Source: Algoriphagus marincola DSM 16067
GTDB taxonomy: Bacteria; Bacteroidota; Bacteroidia; Cytophagales; Cyclobacteriaceae
Direction: 5' to 3'
Assembly: GCF_000429405.1 (NCBI RefSeq)
Contig: NZ_AUBU01000002.1
Span: 310,001 to 374,000 of the forward strand
Length of the DNA stretch: 64,000 bases
Shown: in pieces, positions 36,094 through 44,172 of the stretch
Numbering within the stretch: position 1 is the stretch's first letter
How the letters are laid out: each line of letters begins with the position of its first letter
The notes under the pieces: model-generated
The model's database searches: none
What the model was told of the DNA's origin: nothing
The model's input: only the letters and a program-made list of their open reading frames with translations
Program-made: the position numbers and the translations under genes

Positions 36094-37455
36094 TTAGGGA
36101 AGCTCATTTTTTCTCTTAGTGCCTTTTCGGTAGAATGGAATTTGCAAGCCGAAGTAGGCGTCGGTACTTCTTGAATTTTTGGAAAGCAAATTGGTAAGAA
36201 TGGAGCCCGAACCGATAATCACTGGACCTAGACGAAGCCCAAGACCCCAGGAAATTCCTCCTTCAAATTGCCTATAGCTCAAAGGACTGTAAACGCTGAT
36301 CCAGCCCGATTCGAAACGCGGTGTCAGACTGACCGAATTGATGACTTGGCTTACGGGCAACTCTCCATGTTCTTTGATTGATAAAGATCCGTGGGCAGAA
36401 ACATAGAATTTATTCGTAATCGAATAGTCCACAAAAGCCTGAAGGGAGGTAGGCATACCCAATCTCGCGCTGCCTGTCTGACTGGTCCCGGGGTAATTTT
36501 CCTCTAATACCTCACTTATATTTCCATTCTCAAATTCGGCTGCCGAGATCGTATTATTCATGTTGTATTGAAACTGGGTAAATCTGGAATAATTGATCGA
36601 GCCAATATCCAGTACTGACAGGCCTGCCCTCAGTTTGTAGCCATCGGTATAAGAATTTTCTGAATCGTTTTTCATCTCTAAAATCAAACCTAAGTCCATC
36701 CCAAAGCCCGAACTGAATCCTCCAAAATCTATCTCTCCATTATCAAAACCTTCAGAATATCCATAATTCAAATTTCCTCGGGTAGTCAAGGTATTGGTAG
36801 CCTCAATAAAAAGACCTCCCAAAACTTGGCTCGATCCGACTAGACCGGCTGCTCCTCCCAAGTATTTCAGTGTTGCCGCACCTTTCAGATTTATTTTGTC
36901 ATTGTTGATGAATTGTCTCCCGTAGGTAGCTCCAATTTCTGCCCAAACATGGGTGATTCCGTTCAGATCTTCCATTTCTACGGCATATCCATTTTCATCC
37001 TCAGTTTCTCCGGTGGTGATCGTCTCGAAAAACTCTCCTCCGATATTGTTGAGATTGAAAAAGCCTCTGACTCTTGTTGATAAAGCTACACTGTGCTTTT
37101 CACTCAAGTTGATCTGAAAGGAAGGACCTAAAATATCCACATTACCGACGAAGTTATTGTCAGGTTTTGCATTGACAGTTAAGTTGTCGTCAAATTTAAA
37201 ATCATCTGTCAAGTTGGAAAGATTCCCAAGGTCCACCCCCACATAATCATTCCCAAAGAAGGCACTTGTAGAAAAAAGGTTTAACTCAGACTTTAATCTT
37301 GGATTTACGACATTGGCTGGATTCAGGGTCAAGCCTCTGATGCCAGCTCGATTGTCTATTTGAGCACCGACAAAGGTTTGCGCGATTGATTGGTCGATTA
37401 TTCCGAAAATGGTAATTAGAGCTCCTGTTAAAAAAATGGATTTGAAGGTTGTCAT
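36094..37455 (-). CDS. DUF5723 outer-membrane protein
   Basis: The 453-residue precursor has a signal peptide (to about residue 25, QSIAQ), then a long barrel-like stretch. It carries family-typical segments: NRAGIRGLTLNPANVVNPRL near the mature N-terminus, LGPSFQINLSEKHSVALSTR, and FGLQIPFYR at the end. DUF5723 proteins resemble FadL/PorV-type barrels in secondary-structure pattern; their function is not known to me. It sits 61 nt after the 2-oxoacid dehydrogenase E1 gene and 41 nt before the small barrel gene, so a shared transcript is possible. Confidence 0.8.
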   Translation of the reverse strand: MTTFKSIFLTGALITIFGIIDQSIAQTFVGAQIDNRAGIRGLTLNPANVVNPRLKSELNLFSTSAFFGNDYVGVDLGNLSNLTDDFKFDDNLTVNAKPDNNFVGNVDILGPSFQINLSEKHSVALSTRVRGFFNLNNIGGEFFETITTGETEDENGYAVEMEDLNGITHVWAEIGATYGRQFINNDKINLKGAATLKYLGGAAGLVGSSQVLGGLFIEATNTLTTRGNLNYGYSEGFDNGEIDFGGFSSGFGMDLGLILEMKNDSENSYTDGYKLRAGLSVLDIGSINYSRFTQFQYNMNNTISAAEFENGNISEVLEENYPGTSQTGSARLGMPTSLQAFVDYSITNKFYVSAHGSLSIKEHGELPVSQVINSVSLTPRFESGWISVYSPLSYRQFEGGISWGLGLRLGPVIIGSGSILTNLLSKNSRSTDAYFGLQIPFYRKGTKRKNELP

Positions 37456-37516
37456 GATTGCAGTTTTAAATTGAAAAGTCGATTGTCTAATGAAAATAGC
37501 AATTCTAAGTTAGGGA

Positions 37517-39523
37517 TCAAAAACTTATCAATTGCTGAATTTTTTCTTTGAATCTTCCTTGGGGTAAAAATTGATTTTCCAGACTTGGCGCAAAAGGTAC
37601 CGGCGTATCCAGACTTCCTTCCCGCATCACAGGTGCATCCAGGTATTCGAAGCAAAACTCCGAAATCCAGGCACAGATTTCAGCTCCGATTCCTCCGGTC
37701 AAACAGTCTTCCTGAAGGAAGATCACTTTTCCGGTCTTTTTCACCGATTCTCGGACGGATTCTTTATCCCAAGGTAGTAGGGTTCGCAAATCCAAAATAT
37801 CAGCCGAAACGTCTAACTCTTCCATAGTTTTTTTGGCCCAATGAACCCCCATTCCATAGGTAATAACGGATAAATCATTACCCTCAGTGACCAATTTGGC
37901 TTTGCCTATCTCAATCGTGTAATAGTCATCCGGAATCTCTGCGCTCAAAGAGCGATAGAGCGCTTTGTGTTCAAAGTACAAATAAGGATTTGGATCCTCA
38001 ATGGCCGCATTCAACAGTCCTTTCGCATCGTAGGGATTGGAGGGATAGACGATTTTCAAGCCAGGAGTGTGAAAAAACCAAGCCTCATTGGATTGGGAGT
38101 GGAAAGGTCCTGCTGCTACTCCTGCACCCGTTGGCATGCGGATGACCACATCGGCATTTTGTCCCCAACGGTAGTGGATTTTTGCCAGATTATTGACAAT
38201 CTGGTTGAAACCTACGGAAACAAAATCAGCGAACTGCATCTCGACCATGGCTTTGTAGCCTTTGACCGAAAGTCCCAAGCCTGCACCAATGATCGCGCTT
38301 TCGCAAAGCGGAGTATTTCGTACCCGATCTGCTCCGAAATCCTTGACAAATCCATCGGTGATTTTAAAAACTCCACCGTATTCTCCTATATCCTGTCCCA
38401 TTAGGACAAGATTTGGGTATTTTTCCATAGATTGCCTAAGCCCGTCACTGATAGCGTCAACAAATCGCTTCTCGCTGCTTTTATCAGAACTGGGCTTGAT
38501 CAGCTTTTGCTCATAAGGTGCATAGACATCTGCCATTTCTTCGGCTATATCTGGAGAAATTGACTCCTCCGCAAAAGCAATTTCCCAAGCCTCTGTAATT
38601 GCTTTTCGGACTTTATGATTGATTAGCTCCTTATTTTTCTCATCAAGCACCCCGATGCTTTCTAGATACAATTCATAATTCTCTACAGGATCCAATTTGG
38701 ACCACTCCTCCATCAGTTGCTTCGGAACATACTTCGTCCCGGAGGCTTCCTCATGGCCTCGCATCCGAAAAGTGATGGCTTCTACAAGGACGGGGCGGGG
38801 ATTTTTTCGGATATCCTTCGCCAGTTCACTGATCGTCTGATAGACATCGAGGACATTGTTTCCTTCGACTCGGACTGTTTCCATGCCGTAGCCAGGCCCC
38901 TTGTCCGTGAAATTTTTGAAAGCAAATTGTTCTTGATTGGGAGTGGAAAGGCCATAGCCATTGTGCTCAATCACAAAAATGACCGGAAGCTTCCAAACCG
39001 CTGCCACATTCAGGCCCTCGTGGAAATCACCTTCCGAACTCGCTCCATCGCCCGAAAATACCAAGGTCACTTTCTTTTCCTTTGAAAGTTTATGTGCTAG
39101 GGCAATTCCATCCGCAATGGCAAGTTGGGGTCCCAAATGGGAAATCATTCCCACGATGTGATGCTCTATTGACCCAAAATGAAAGGATCGATCCCGACCT
39201 TTGGTAAAGCCTGATTTCTTTCCCTGAAACTGTGCAAAAAGCTTAGCGAGTGGGACATTTCTTCCAGTGAAAATCCCCAAGTTCCGGTGCATGGGAAGGA
39301 TAAACTCATCCTCCATCAATGCCTGCACAGCCCCTACAGAAACTGCCTCTTGCCCCCAACCGCTAAACCATTTGGAAATTCTGCCCTGTCGAAGGAGAAT
39401 AAGCATTTTTTCCTCAATTCGTCTTGGAATGACAAGCGCTTCATAGAGTTCCAAAAGTTTGGCTTTGCTGAGTTTCTTCCGATCAAAATTCAGTTCCTTG
39501 CTGGGCGTTGTGGCTATTTCCAT
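37517..39523 (-). CDS. 2-oxoisovalerate dehydrogenase E1, fused alpha and beta subunits
   Basis: The protein of 668 residues joins both E1 subunits. The alpha part holds the TPP pyrophosphate motif FSGDGASSEGDFHEGLNVA (about residue 155) and the SGWGQEAVSVG entry loop. The beta part from about residue 345 has LMGQDIGEYGGVFK and MVEMQFADFVSVGFNQ. It decarboxylates branched-chain 2-oxoacids (from Val, Leu, Ile) and hands acyl groups to the E2 lipoyl protein, providing starters for iso-fatty acids, which dominate in this phylum. Fused E1 is common in Bacteroidota. A start at 39541 would need TTG; ATG at 39523 is preferred. A terminator-like hairpin lies 83 nt upstream. Confidence 0.9.
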   Translation of the reverse strand: MEIATTPSKELNFDRKKLSKAKLLELYEALVIPRRIEEKMLILLRQGRISKWFSGWGQEAVSVGAVQALMEDEFILPMHRNLGIFTGRNVPLAKLFAQFQGKKSGFTKGRDRSFHFGSIEHHIVGMISHLGPQLAIADGIALAHKLSKEKKVTLVFSGDGASSEGDFHEGLNVAAVWKLPVIFVIEHNGYGLSTPNQEQFAFKNFTDKGPGYGMETVRVEGNNVLDVYQTISELAKDIRKNPRPVLVEAITFRMRGHEEASGTKYVPKQLMEEWSKLDPVENYELYLESIGVLDEKNKELINHKVRKAITEAWEIAFAEESISPDIAEEMADVYAPYEQKLIKPSSDKSSEKRFVDAISDGLRQSMEKYPNLVLMGQDIGEYGGVFKITDGFVKDFGADRVRNTPLCESAIIGAGLGLSVKGYKAMVEMQFADFVSVGFNQIVNNLAKIHYRWGQNADVVIRMPTGAGVAAGPFHSQSNEAWFFHTPGLKIVYPSNPYDAKGLLNAAIEDPNPYLYFEHKALYRSLSAEIPDDYYTIEIGKAKLVTEGNDLSVITYGMGVHWAKKTMEELDVSADILDLRTLLPWDKESVRESVKKTGKVIFLQEDCLTGGIGAEICAWISEFCFEYLDAPVMREGSLDTPVPFAPSLENQFLPQGRFKEKIQQLISF

Positions 39524-39605
39524 AGTGCTTGATTTACCCAACTAAGGTACAAGAAGGGCATAAAATCCCAAGTGATTTTCTATCGAAGATTTAGGAAAAA
39601 ATAAA

Positions 39606-39622
39606 CCCCGGACAAGCCGGGG
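39606..39622 (-). terminator. Terminator-like hairpin in the leader of the E1 gene
   Basis: On the minus strand CCCCGG-CTTGT-CCGGGG is followed by TTTATTTTTT, a textbook intrinsic terminator. It lies between divergent genes and 83 nt upstream of the E1 ATG, so it does not end any visible gene. It may end a short leader RNA or act as an attenuator. The region 39524-39834 (311 nt) holds nothing else but a short palindrome, AGGCAAAAGCCT, near 39674. Confidence 0.65.
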
Positions 39623-39834
39623 CGAAAAATTTATGCAAGGAGTTAAAAAGTTTTTGCTGTACAGTTCAAAATTAGGCAAAAGCCTTTCCCTGTCCTTTCC
39701 CAAGGCGTTAAGCTTGTTTTATTAAAAATCTAAGTAGGTAGCATTTGCTTAATATTTAGGAAATGTCCAAGCTAATTAGGGCATTTGTCGTATGGACTTT
39801 GGGTTTTGATTCAAGCAATTTTGAAATAAAAACT

Positions 39835-40311
39835 ATGGAAAATTTTCAAAAATTACTTTTCGCTTTTTCATTTATTCTATTAATCTCCTCCTGCGGAGAG
39901 GATGATGATATGAGCCCAGTTGCAGGAGATTGCCCTGCCGGAAAAATTTGTTTTAAGCTTAATGGTTCTGATACTCAGGTAGACGCAGTATGGTTTGATA
40001 TCAATGGGCAGCGAACCCGGGTTTATTATGAAAATGGTTCGGGAACTTCCTATGAAAACATCGAGATTGATTTTTATGGAACTGCTCCGGGTTCCTATCC
40101 TATAGTCGGGCAAAATTGGTCTTCGGGCGATGCGAGTTTTCAGTATTTCAAGGCAAGTGGTTCAGGGGGAGCAAGTGGAAATTCCGGAACAGTGGAAATC
40201 ACCGAAGTAGGAAGTACGGTAAGCGGAACATTCAGTGTGTCCGGGACTGATGCTCAAGGTAATTCTGTACAAATCACAGATGGAGTCATCAATCGAGTAC
40301 CGGCTGATTGA
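39835..40311 (+). CDS. Small lipoprotein of unknown function
   Basis: The 158-residue precursor starts MENFQKLLFAFSFILLISSC with the lipid-bearing Cys20. An in-frame start 24 codons upstream would put a non-hydrophobic stretch before the signal and is rejected. The mature part has an acidic spacer (GEDDD), two Cys (in DCPAGKICFKLNG) that could form a disulfide, and a beta-rich glycine/serine region ending TDGVINRVPAD. Several segments (GTVEITEVGSTVSGTFSVSG) look like small secreted carbohydrate- or calcium-binding beta-sandwich lipoproteins, but no family is recognised. It stands alone. Confidence 0.7.
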   Translation: MENFQKLLFAFSFILLISSCGEDDDMSPVAGDCPAGKICFKLNGSDTQVDAVWFDINGQRTRVYYENGSGTSYENIEIDFYGTAPGSYPIVGQNWSSGDASFQYFKASGSGGASGNSGTVEITEVGSTVSGTFSVSGTDAQGNSVQITDGVINRVPAD

Positions 40312-40412
40312 TCTTTGATCGTATAATTGCCGTAGGCATGAGTGATTATTTAGCCCGCCATTTTAATGGCTGGAAGGATGGATGAAGGGTAAAGGTTTGT
40401 AAAATGCCATAG

Positions 40413-40436
40413 GCCTGCCTGATCGGACAGACAGGC
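40413..40436. repeat. Intergenic palindrome
   Basis: Imperfect inverted repeat GCCTGCCTG-atcg-GACAGACAGGC downstream of the lipoprotein gene. The form is like short repeated palindromes seen between genes in Bacteroidota. It may serve as a transcript end; no T tract follows. Confidence 0.5.
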
Positions 40437-40484
40437 ATGGGCGATTTTCTCAAAGATTTCGAATAAAAATTTAAGAATCAGAAT

Positions 40485-40525
40485 AGAAAGGTCTGCCAGA
40501 GATTCAAACCTCTGTAGACCTTTCT
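40485..40525. repeat. Long intergenic hairpin, REP-like or bidirectional terminator
   Basis: A 10-bp perfect outer stem AGAAAGGTCT/AGACCTTTCT, then a small bulge and an inner stem CAGAG/CTCTG, loop about 8 nt. It lies between the convergent genes ending at 40311 and 40573. The core wording (GGTCTGCCAGAG...CTCTGTAGACC) resembles the dispersed palindromes of Cytophagales. Confidence 0.6.
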
Positions 40526-40572
40526 CTATAATAATATCAAAATGGATAATAAATTCTAATGCGTTTTCCGGA

Positions 40573-41940
40573 TCAAACCTTACTTGGTTCAGGGTGCTGA
40601 TAAGGGGCCCGATAAGGTCTGCGGAGTTTTGCTGTAGCTTCAGGATCATCGATTACAGTCATTGATTTGGGGTCGTAGCGAAGTGGTCTGCCTCCAAGCT
40701 CCATGGAGATATTTGCTAGAATACAGGAAGCAGTAGAGATATGACCTTCCTCCACATCAGCGATGGGTCGGGTATTGTTGTCGATCGCTTTGAGCCAATC
40801 CTTCATGTGCAGACGAGTTGCAGGAGCTGCGTTCAGTTCGATTCGGTCTTCTGTGACGTCCTCAGGATACTCCTCTTTTTCATAGACCACATCATAGTGA
40901 ATGGGTTCTTCCCCATCTCCATAGGGGAAATAATCTGCCTGCATGGTACTTCCGGCTAGCATCCCGTTTTCACCATAGATTTTAAAAGCCCAAGGGTATT
41001 CCGGATCTACCGGGTTGCCCCAGGTACGATGTTGCCAGACTACGTTGAGTTCAGGGAATTCGAAAATGGCTGTTTGGGTGTCTGCGATATTGGATTTTCC
41101 ATCCTTTTGTACATAAATACCTCCTGTACCTGTGACCTGAGTAGGCCAGCCCAATTTCAGCATCCAACGAACCGTATCAAGCATGTGCACACACATGTCG
41201 CCGGTAATTCCATTTCCGTATTCCATAAATGTTCTCCACCAACGTGTATGCGGTAGCCCATCATAAGGGCGAAGCGGTGCTGGACCAGTCCAAAGCTCAT
41301 AATTGAAAAAGTCCGGAACTTCCTGAACGGGAGGATTCCCATTGGCTCGCATGTGGAAATAGCAGCAAACCTCTGCATGAGAGATTTTCCCAAGCTTTCC
41401 GGTATCGATAATTTCTTTTTTGGCAGTGATCAAGTGAGGAGTGGATTTTCGCTGCGTTCCAATTTGTACCACGCGATTGTATTTGCGGGCGGCAGCTAGA
41501 ATGGCTTCACCTTCGATCACGTCAACCGAGATGGGTTTTTGGAGATAGACATGAGCACCAGCTTTTAGGGAGTCAATCGCCTGCAAGGCATGCCAGTGAT
41601 CTGGTGAGCCGATCAAAACAAGTTCTGGTTTTTCTTTGGCTAGGAGGTCCTGGTAATTTTCATAGAGTGGAGGAACTTTACCGGACTTTTGTCGCTCTGA
41701 AACCAGCTTTCCAGCAGCTTCAAGCATATTCTTATCCGGATCGGCCAAGCCTACCACATCAATGTCTGCTACTTGGATCAATCGGAAAAGGTCGGATTTC
41801 CCGTACCAACCTGCTCCGATTAAGGCTGTTCGAATAGGACCATCTGGATTTTTGAAGTCCATACCAAATAGACCAAAACTAGCAAGAGTCATAAATGCAG
41901 AAGATCCCTTTAGGAATTCGCGGCGATTAAGTTGATTCAT
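40573..41940 (-). CDS. Tat-exported Gfo/Idh/MocA family oxidoreductase
   Basis: The 455-residue precursor has a twin-arginine signal (NRREFLKGSSAFMTLASFG), so it is folded with its cofactor before export. Then comes an NAD(P)-binding fold (RTALIGAGWYGKSDLFRL, about residue 36), the family motif HVYLQKPISV (about 130), and the C-terminal substrate domain. Such proteins oxidise or reduce sugar rings, or, in exported forms, use tightly bound NAD to hydrolyse glycosides. The next genes (ThuA and two heme-binding CxxCH lipoproteins) suggest periplasmic sugar metabolism. The exact sugar is unknown. Confidence 0.9.
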   Translation of the reverse strand: MNQLNRREFLKGSSAFMTLASFGLFGMDFKNPDGPIRTALIGAGWYGKSDLFRLIQVADIDVVGLADPDKNMLEAAGKLVSERQKSGKVPPLYENYQDLLAKEKPELVLIGSPDHWHALQAIDSLKAGAHVYLQKPISVDVIEGEAILAAARKYNRVVQIGTQRKSTPHLITAKKEIIDTGKLGKISHAEVCCYFHMRANGNPPVQEVPDFFNYELWTGPAPLRPYDGLPHTRWWRTFMEYGNGITGDMCVHMLDTVRWMLKLGWPTQVTGTGGIYVQKDGKSNIADTQTAIFEFPELNVVWQHRTWGNPVDPEYPWAFKIYGENGMLAGSTMQADYFPYGDGEEPIHYDVVYEKEEYPEDVTEDRIELNAAPATRLHMKDWLKAIDNNTRPIADVEEGHISTASCILANISMELGGRPLRYDPKSMTVIDDPEATAKLRRPYRAPYQHPEPSKV

Positions 41941-42201
41941 AGGTTACAGGGTTTGAAGAGATTGAAAATCAATTTACAAAAAGCAAGGAATACCACAAAT
42001 GTGGATTGGAAGAGCGGCAGAAGACTCTATCAAAAGAATACTCTTAGCTTTCGGATGGAAATACTCGGATTGCTTTTTTTTAACCCCGAAAAAGCTTCAA
42101 CAGGCTTTTACTTTTTCAAAAATTCAGGGATAGCCCAAAAAAGCACTTTTTTTTTAGGCTTCAAATTTCAAACTTGAGGCTCTCGAATTATAATCAATCA
42201 A

Positions 42202-43077
42202 ATGGCTTCAGGATTATTTGCACTTTTAGATGATATCGCCACGCTTATGGATGATGTAGCTGTCATGAGCAAGGTAGCAGCAAAGAAAACAGCAGGATTA
42301 TTAGGGGATGATTTGGCGGTCAATGCGGAAAAGGCATCCGGATTTCTGCCAGATCGGGAATTGCCTGTTTTATGGGCTATTACTAAAGGTTCTTTTTTAA
42401 ATAAGCTGATTATTCTTCCATTAGCCTTCCTTTTAAGTGCTTTTGTCCCAATGGCAGTGACAATTATTTTGATCATTGGTGGCTTGTACCTGGCTTATGA
42501 GGGGGCAGAAAAGATTTATCATTACATCATTCCTCATAAAAAGGAGGTAAAGGATAGGCCAGATCTTGAACTCTCGAAGAAGGAAGTTTTAGCTGTTGAA
42601 AAGACCAAAATAAAATCAGCCATCACAACGGACTTTATATTATCTGTAGAAATTGTAATCATCGCATTAGGGGCGGTATCAACAGAAGCTTTGTCTACAC
42701 AAATAATGGTGGTGTCCATTATAGCTGTTTTGGCTACAGTAGGTGTATATGGAATTGTGGCGCTGATCGTACGAATGGATGAAATGGGCTACAAATTAAT
42801 AGCCATGAATGAGGAGGATGATAGTTTTTCGGATAAGGTGGGGAAGCTACTTGTGAGAGGCTTGCCATGGGTAGTTCGAGCACTCGGCTTTATTGGTACT
42901 ATCGCACTTTTATTGGTTTCTGGAGGGATTTTCACACATAACATTGATTTCTTTCATCACCTATTGCCCACTTGGCCGACTTTCCTTCGAGACGGGTTAA
43001 TTGGTTTGGTGGTAGGTTTTCTAACTTTAGTACCTGTCTCCCTTTTCAAAAAACTATTTAAAAAGAAAGCTGCTTAA
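42202..43077 (+). CDS. DUF808 family membrane protein
   Basis: A 291-residue membrane protein whose N-terminus, ASGLFALLDDIATLMDDVAV, is the family signature, followed by KVAAKKTAGLLGDDLAVNAE. Four to six hydrophobic segments follow, ending in a Lys-rich tail (KKLFKKKAA). DUF808 (YedI-like) proteins are inner-membrane proteins without an established role. It lies 20 nt before the ThuA gene on the same strand and may be co-transcribed with it, though no functional link is known to me. Confidence 0.9.
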   Translation: MASGLFALLDDIATLMDDVAVMSKVAAKKTAGLLGDDLAVNAEKASGFLPDRELPVLWAITKGSFLNKLIILPLAFLLSAFVPMAVTIILIIGGLYLAYEGAEKIYHYIIPHKKEVKDRPDLELSKKEVLAVEKTKIKSAITTDFILSVEIVIIALGAVSTEALSTQIMVVSIIAVLATVGVYGIVALIVRMDEMGYKLIAMNEEDDSFSDKVGKLLVRGLPWVVRALGFIGTIALLLVSGGIFTHNIDFFHHLLPTWPTFLRDGLIGLVVGFLTLVPVSLFKKLFKKKAA

Positions 43078-43097
43078 ACCATTAAATAATCAGAAAA

Positions 43098-44105
43098 ATG
43101 AAAGCCCATATCCTGACATTTGCTATCCTCCTTTTGATTTTACAACCACTTGCCGCACAGAATGGCGAGACTTTTCTGCAATTTGAAGGTGGAGAAGGTC
43201 AAGGAAAAGGAAAGCACATCGTTTTGGTAGCAGGAGATGATGAGTATCGCTCGGAGGAAAGTATGCCGATGCTGGCGAAAATCCTTTCGGAGCGTTTTGG
43301 GTTTAAGACTACCGTTCTTTTTCCGATTCATCCTGAGTCAGGGGACATAGTACCCAATTATCAAAACAATATCCCGGGATTGGAGCATTTGCAGTCTGCT
43401 GACCTGATGATCATGTTGATTCGATTTCGGGAGTTGCCGGATACACAAACTCAGTTCATTGAGGACTTTTTGATGGCAGGCAAACCAGTGATCGGACTTC
43501 GAACGTCCACACATGCATTTTTTTACCAAAAGAATAAAGAATCCAAGTTTGCGAAGTGGGACTGGATGAGTAAGGCTCCGGGATGGGAGCGGGGTTTTGG
43601 TCAGCGGATATTTGGAGAGACTTGGGTCAATCATCACGGCGTCCACGGCAAAGAGGGTACCCGCGGCATGATCGATGGGGTAGATCAAATGAATGAGCAT
43701 CCTATTTTGCGAGGGGTAAACGATATCTGGGGACCGTCGGATGTATACGGAATCCGTCACCTGCCGGAATCAGCGAATGTATTGGTTCACGGGCAGGGAA
43801 CGGTCGCATTGGACCCGAATTCTGACTTGATCTGGGAAAAAGCCCTGATGCCTATCGCTTGGACTAAACCCTACCAACTCAAGGGTGGAAAGCAGGGAAT
43901 GGCTTTTGCCTCGACCATGGGCGCTTCCTTGGATTTTCAGAGTGAAGGATTACGAAGGCTTGTAATCAATGCCGCATTTTGGTTGATCGGAATGGATGAG
44001 GATATCGATCCAGAAATGAATGTGGACTTTGTCGGAACTTATGAACCCACCATGTTTGGTTTTGACACCTTTCGAAAAGGAATGCGAGTCTCTGATTTTA
44101 GGTGA
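43098..44105 (+). CDS. Secreted ThuA-like protein
   Basis: A 335-residue precursor with a signal peptide (ending ...PLAAQ, residue 21). The mature domain has the ThuA pattern, a class-I glutamine-amidotransferase-like fold: KHIVLVAGDDEYRSEESMPM (about residue 38), ADLMIMLIRFRELPD (about 104) and GKPVIGLRTSTHAF (about 130). ThuA was first named for trehalose use; the enzyme activity of most relatives is unproven. Proteins of this type often occur with Gfo/Idh/MocA oxidoreductases and heme-binding CxxCH proteins, as here. It is convergent with the large cytochrome-like gene, 67 nt apart. Confidence 0.85.
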   Translation: MKAHILTFAILLLILQPLAAQNGETFLQFEGGEGQGKGKHIVLVAGDDEYRSEESMPMLAKILSERFGFKTTVLFPIHPESGDIVPNYQNNIPGLEHLQSADLMIMLIRFRELPDTQTQFIEDFLMAGKPVIGLRTSTHAFFYQKNKESKFAKWDWMSKAPGWERGFGQRIFGETWVNHHGVHGKEGTRGMIDGVDQMNEHPILRGVNDIWGPSDVYGIRHLPESANVLVHGQGTVALDPNSDLIWEKALMPIAWTKPYQLKGGKQGMAFASTMGASLDFQSEGLRRLVINAAFWLIGMDEDIDPEMNVDFVGTYEPTMFGFDTFRKGMRVSDFR

Positions 44106-44172
44106 AATGCTTGAGTTTTTAATTCAAGATTTCCTAAAAACAGTTTCATTTATAGTTTTAAACTACCTGATC

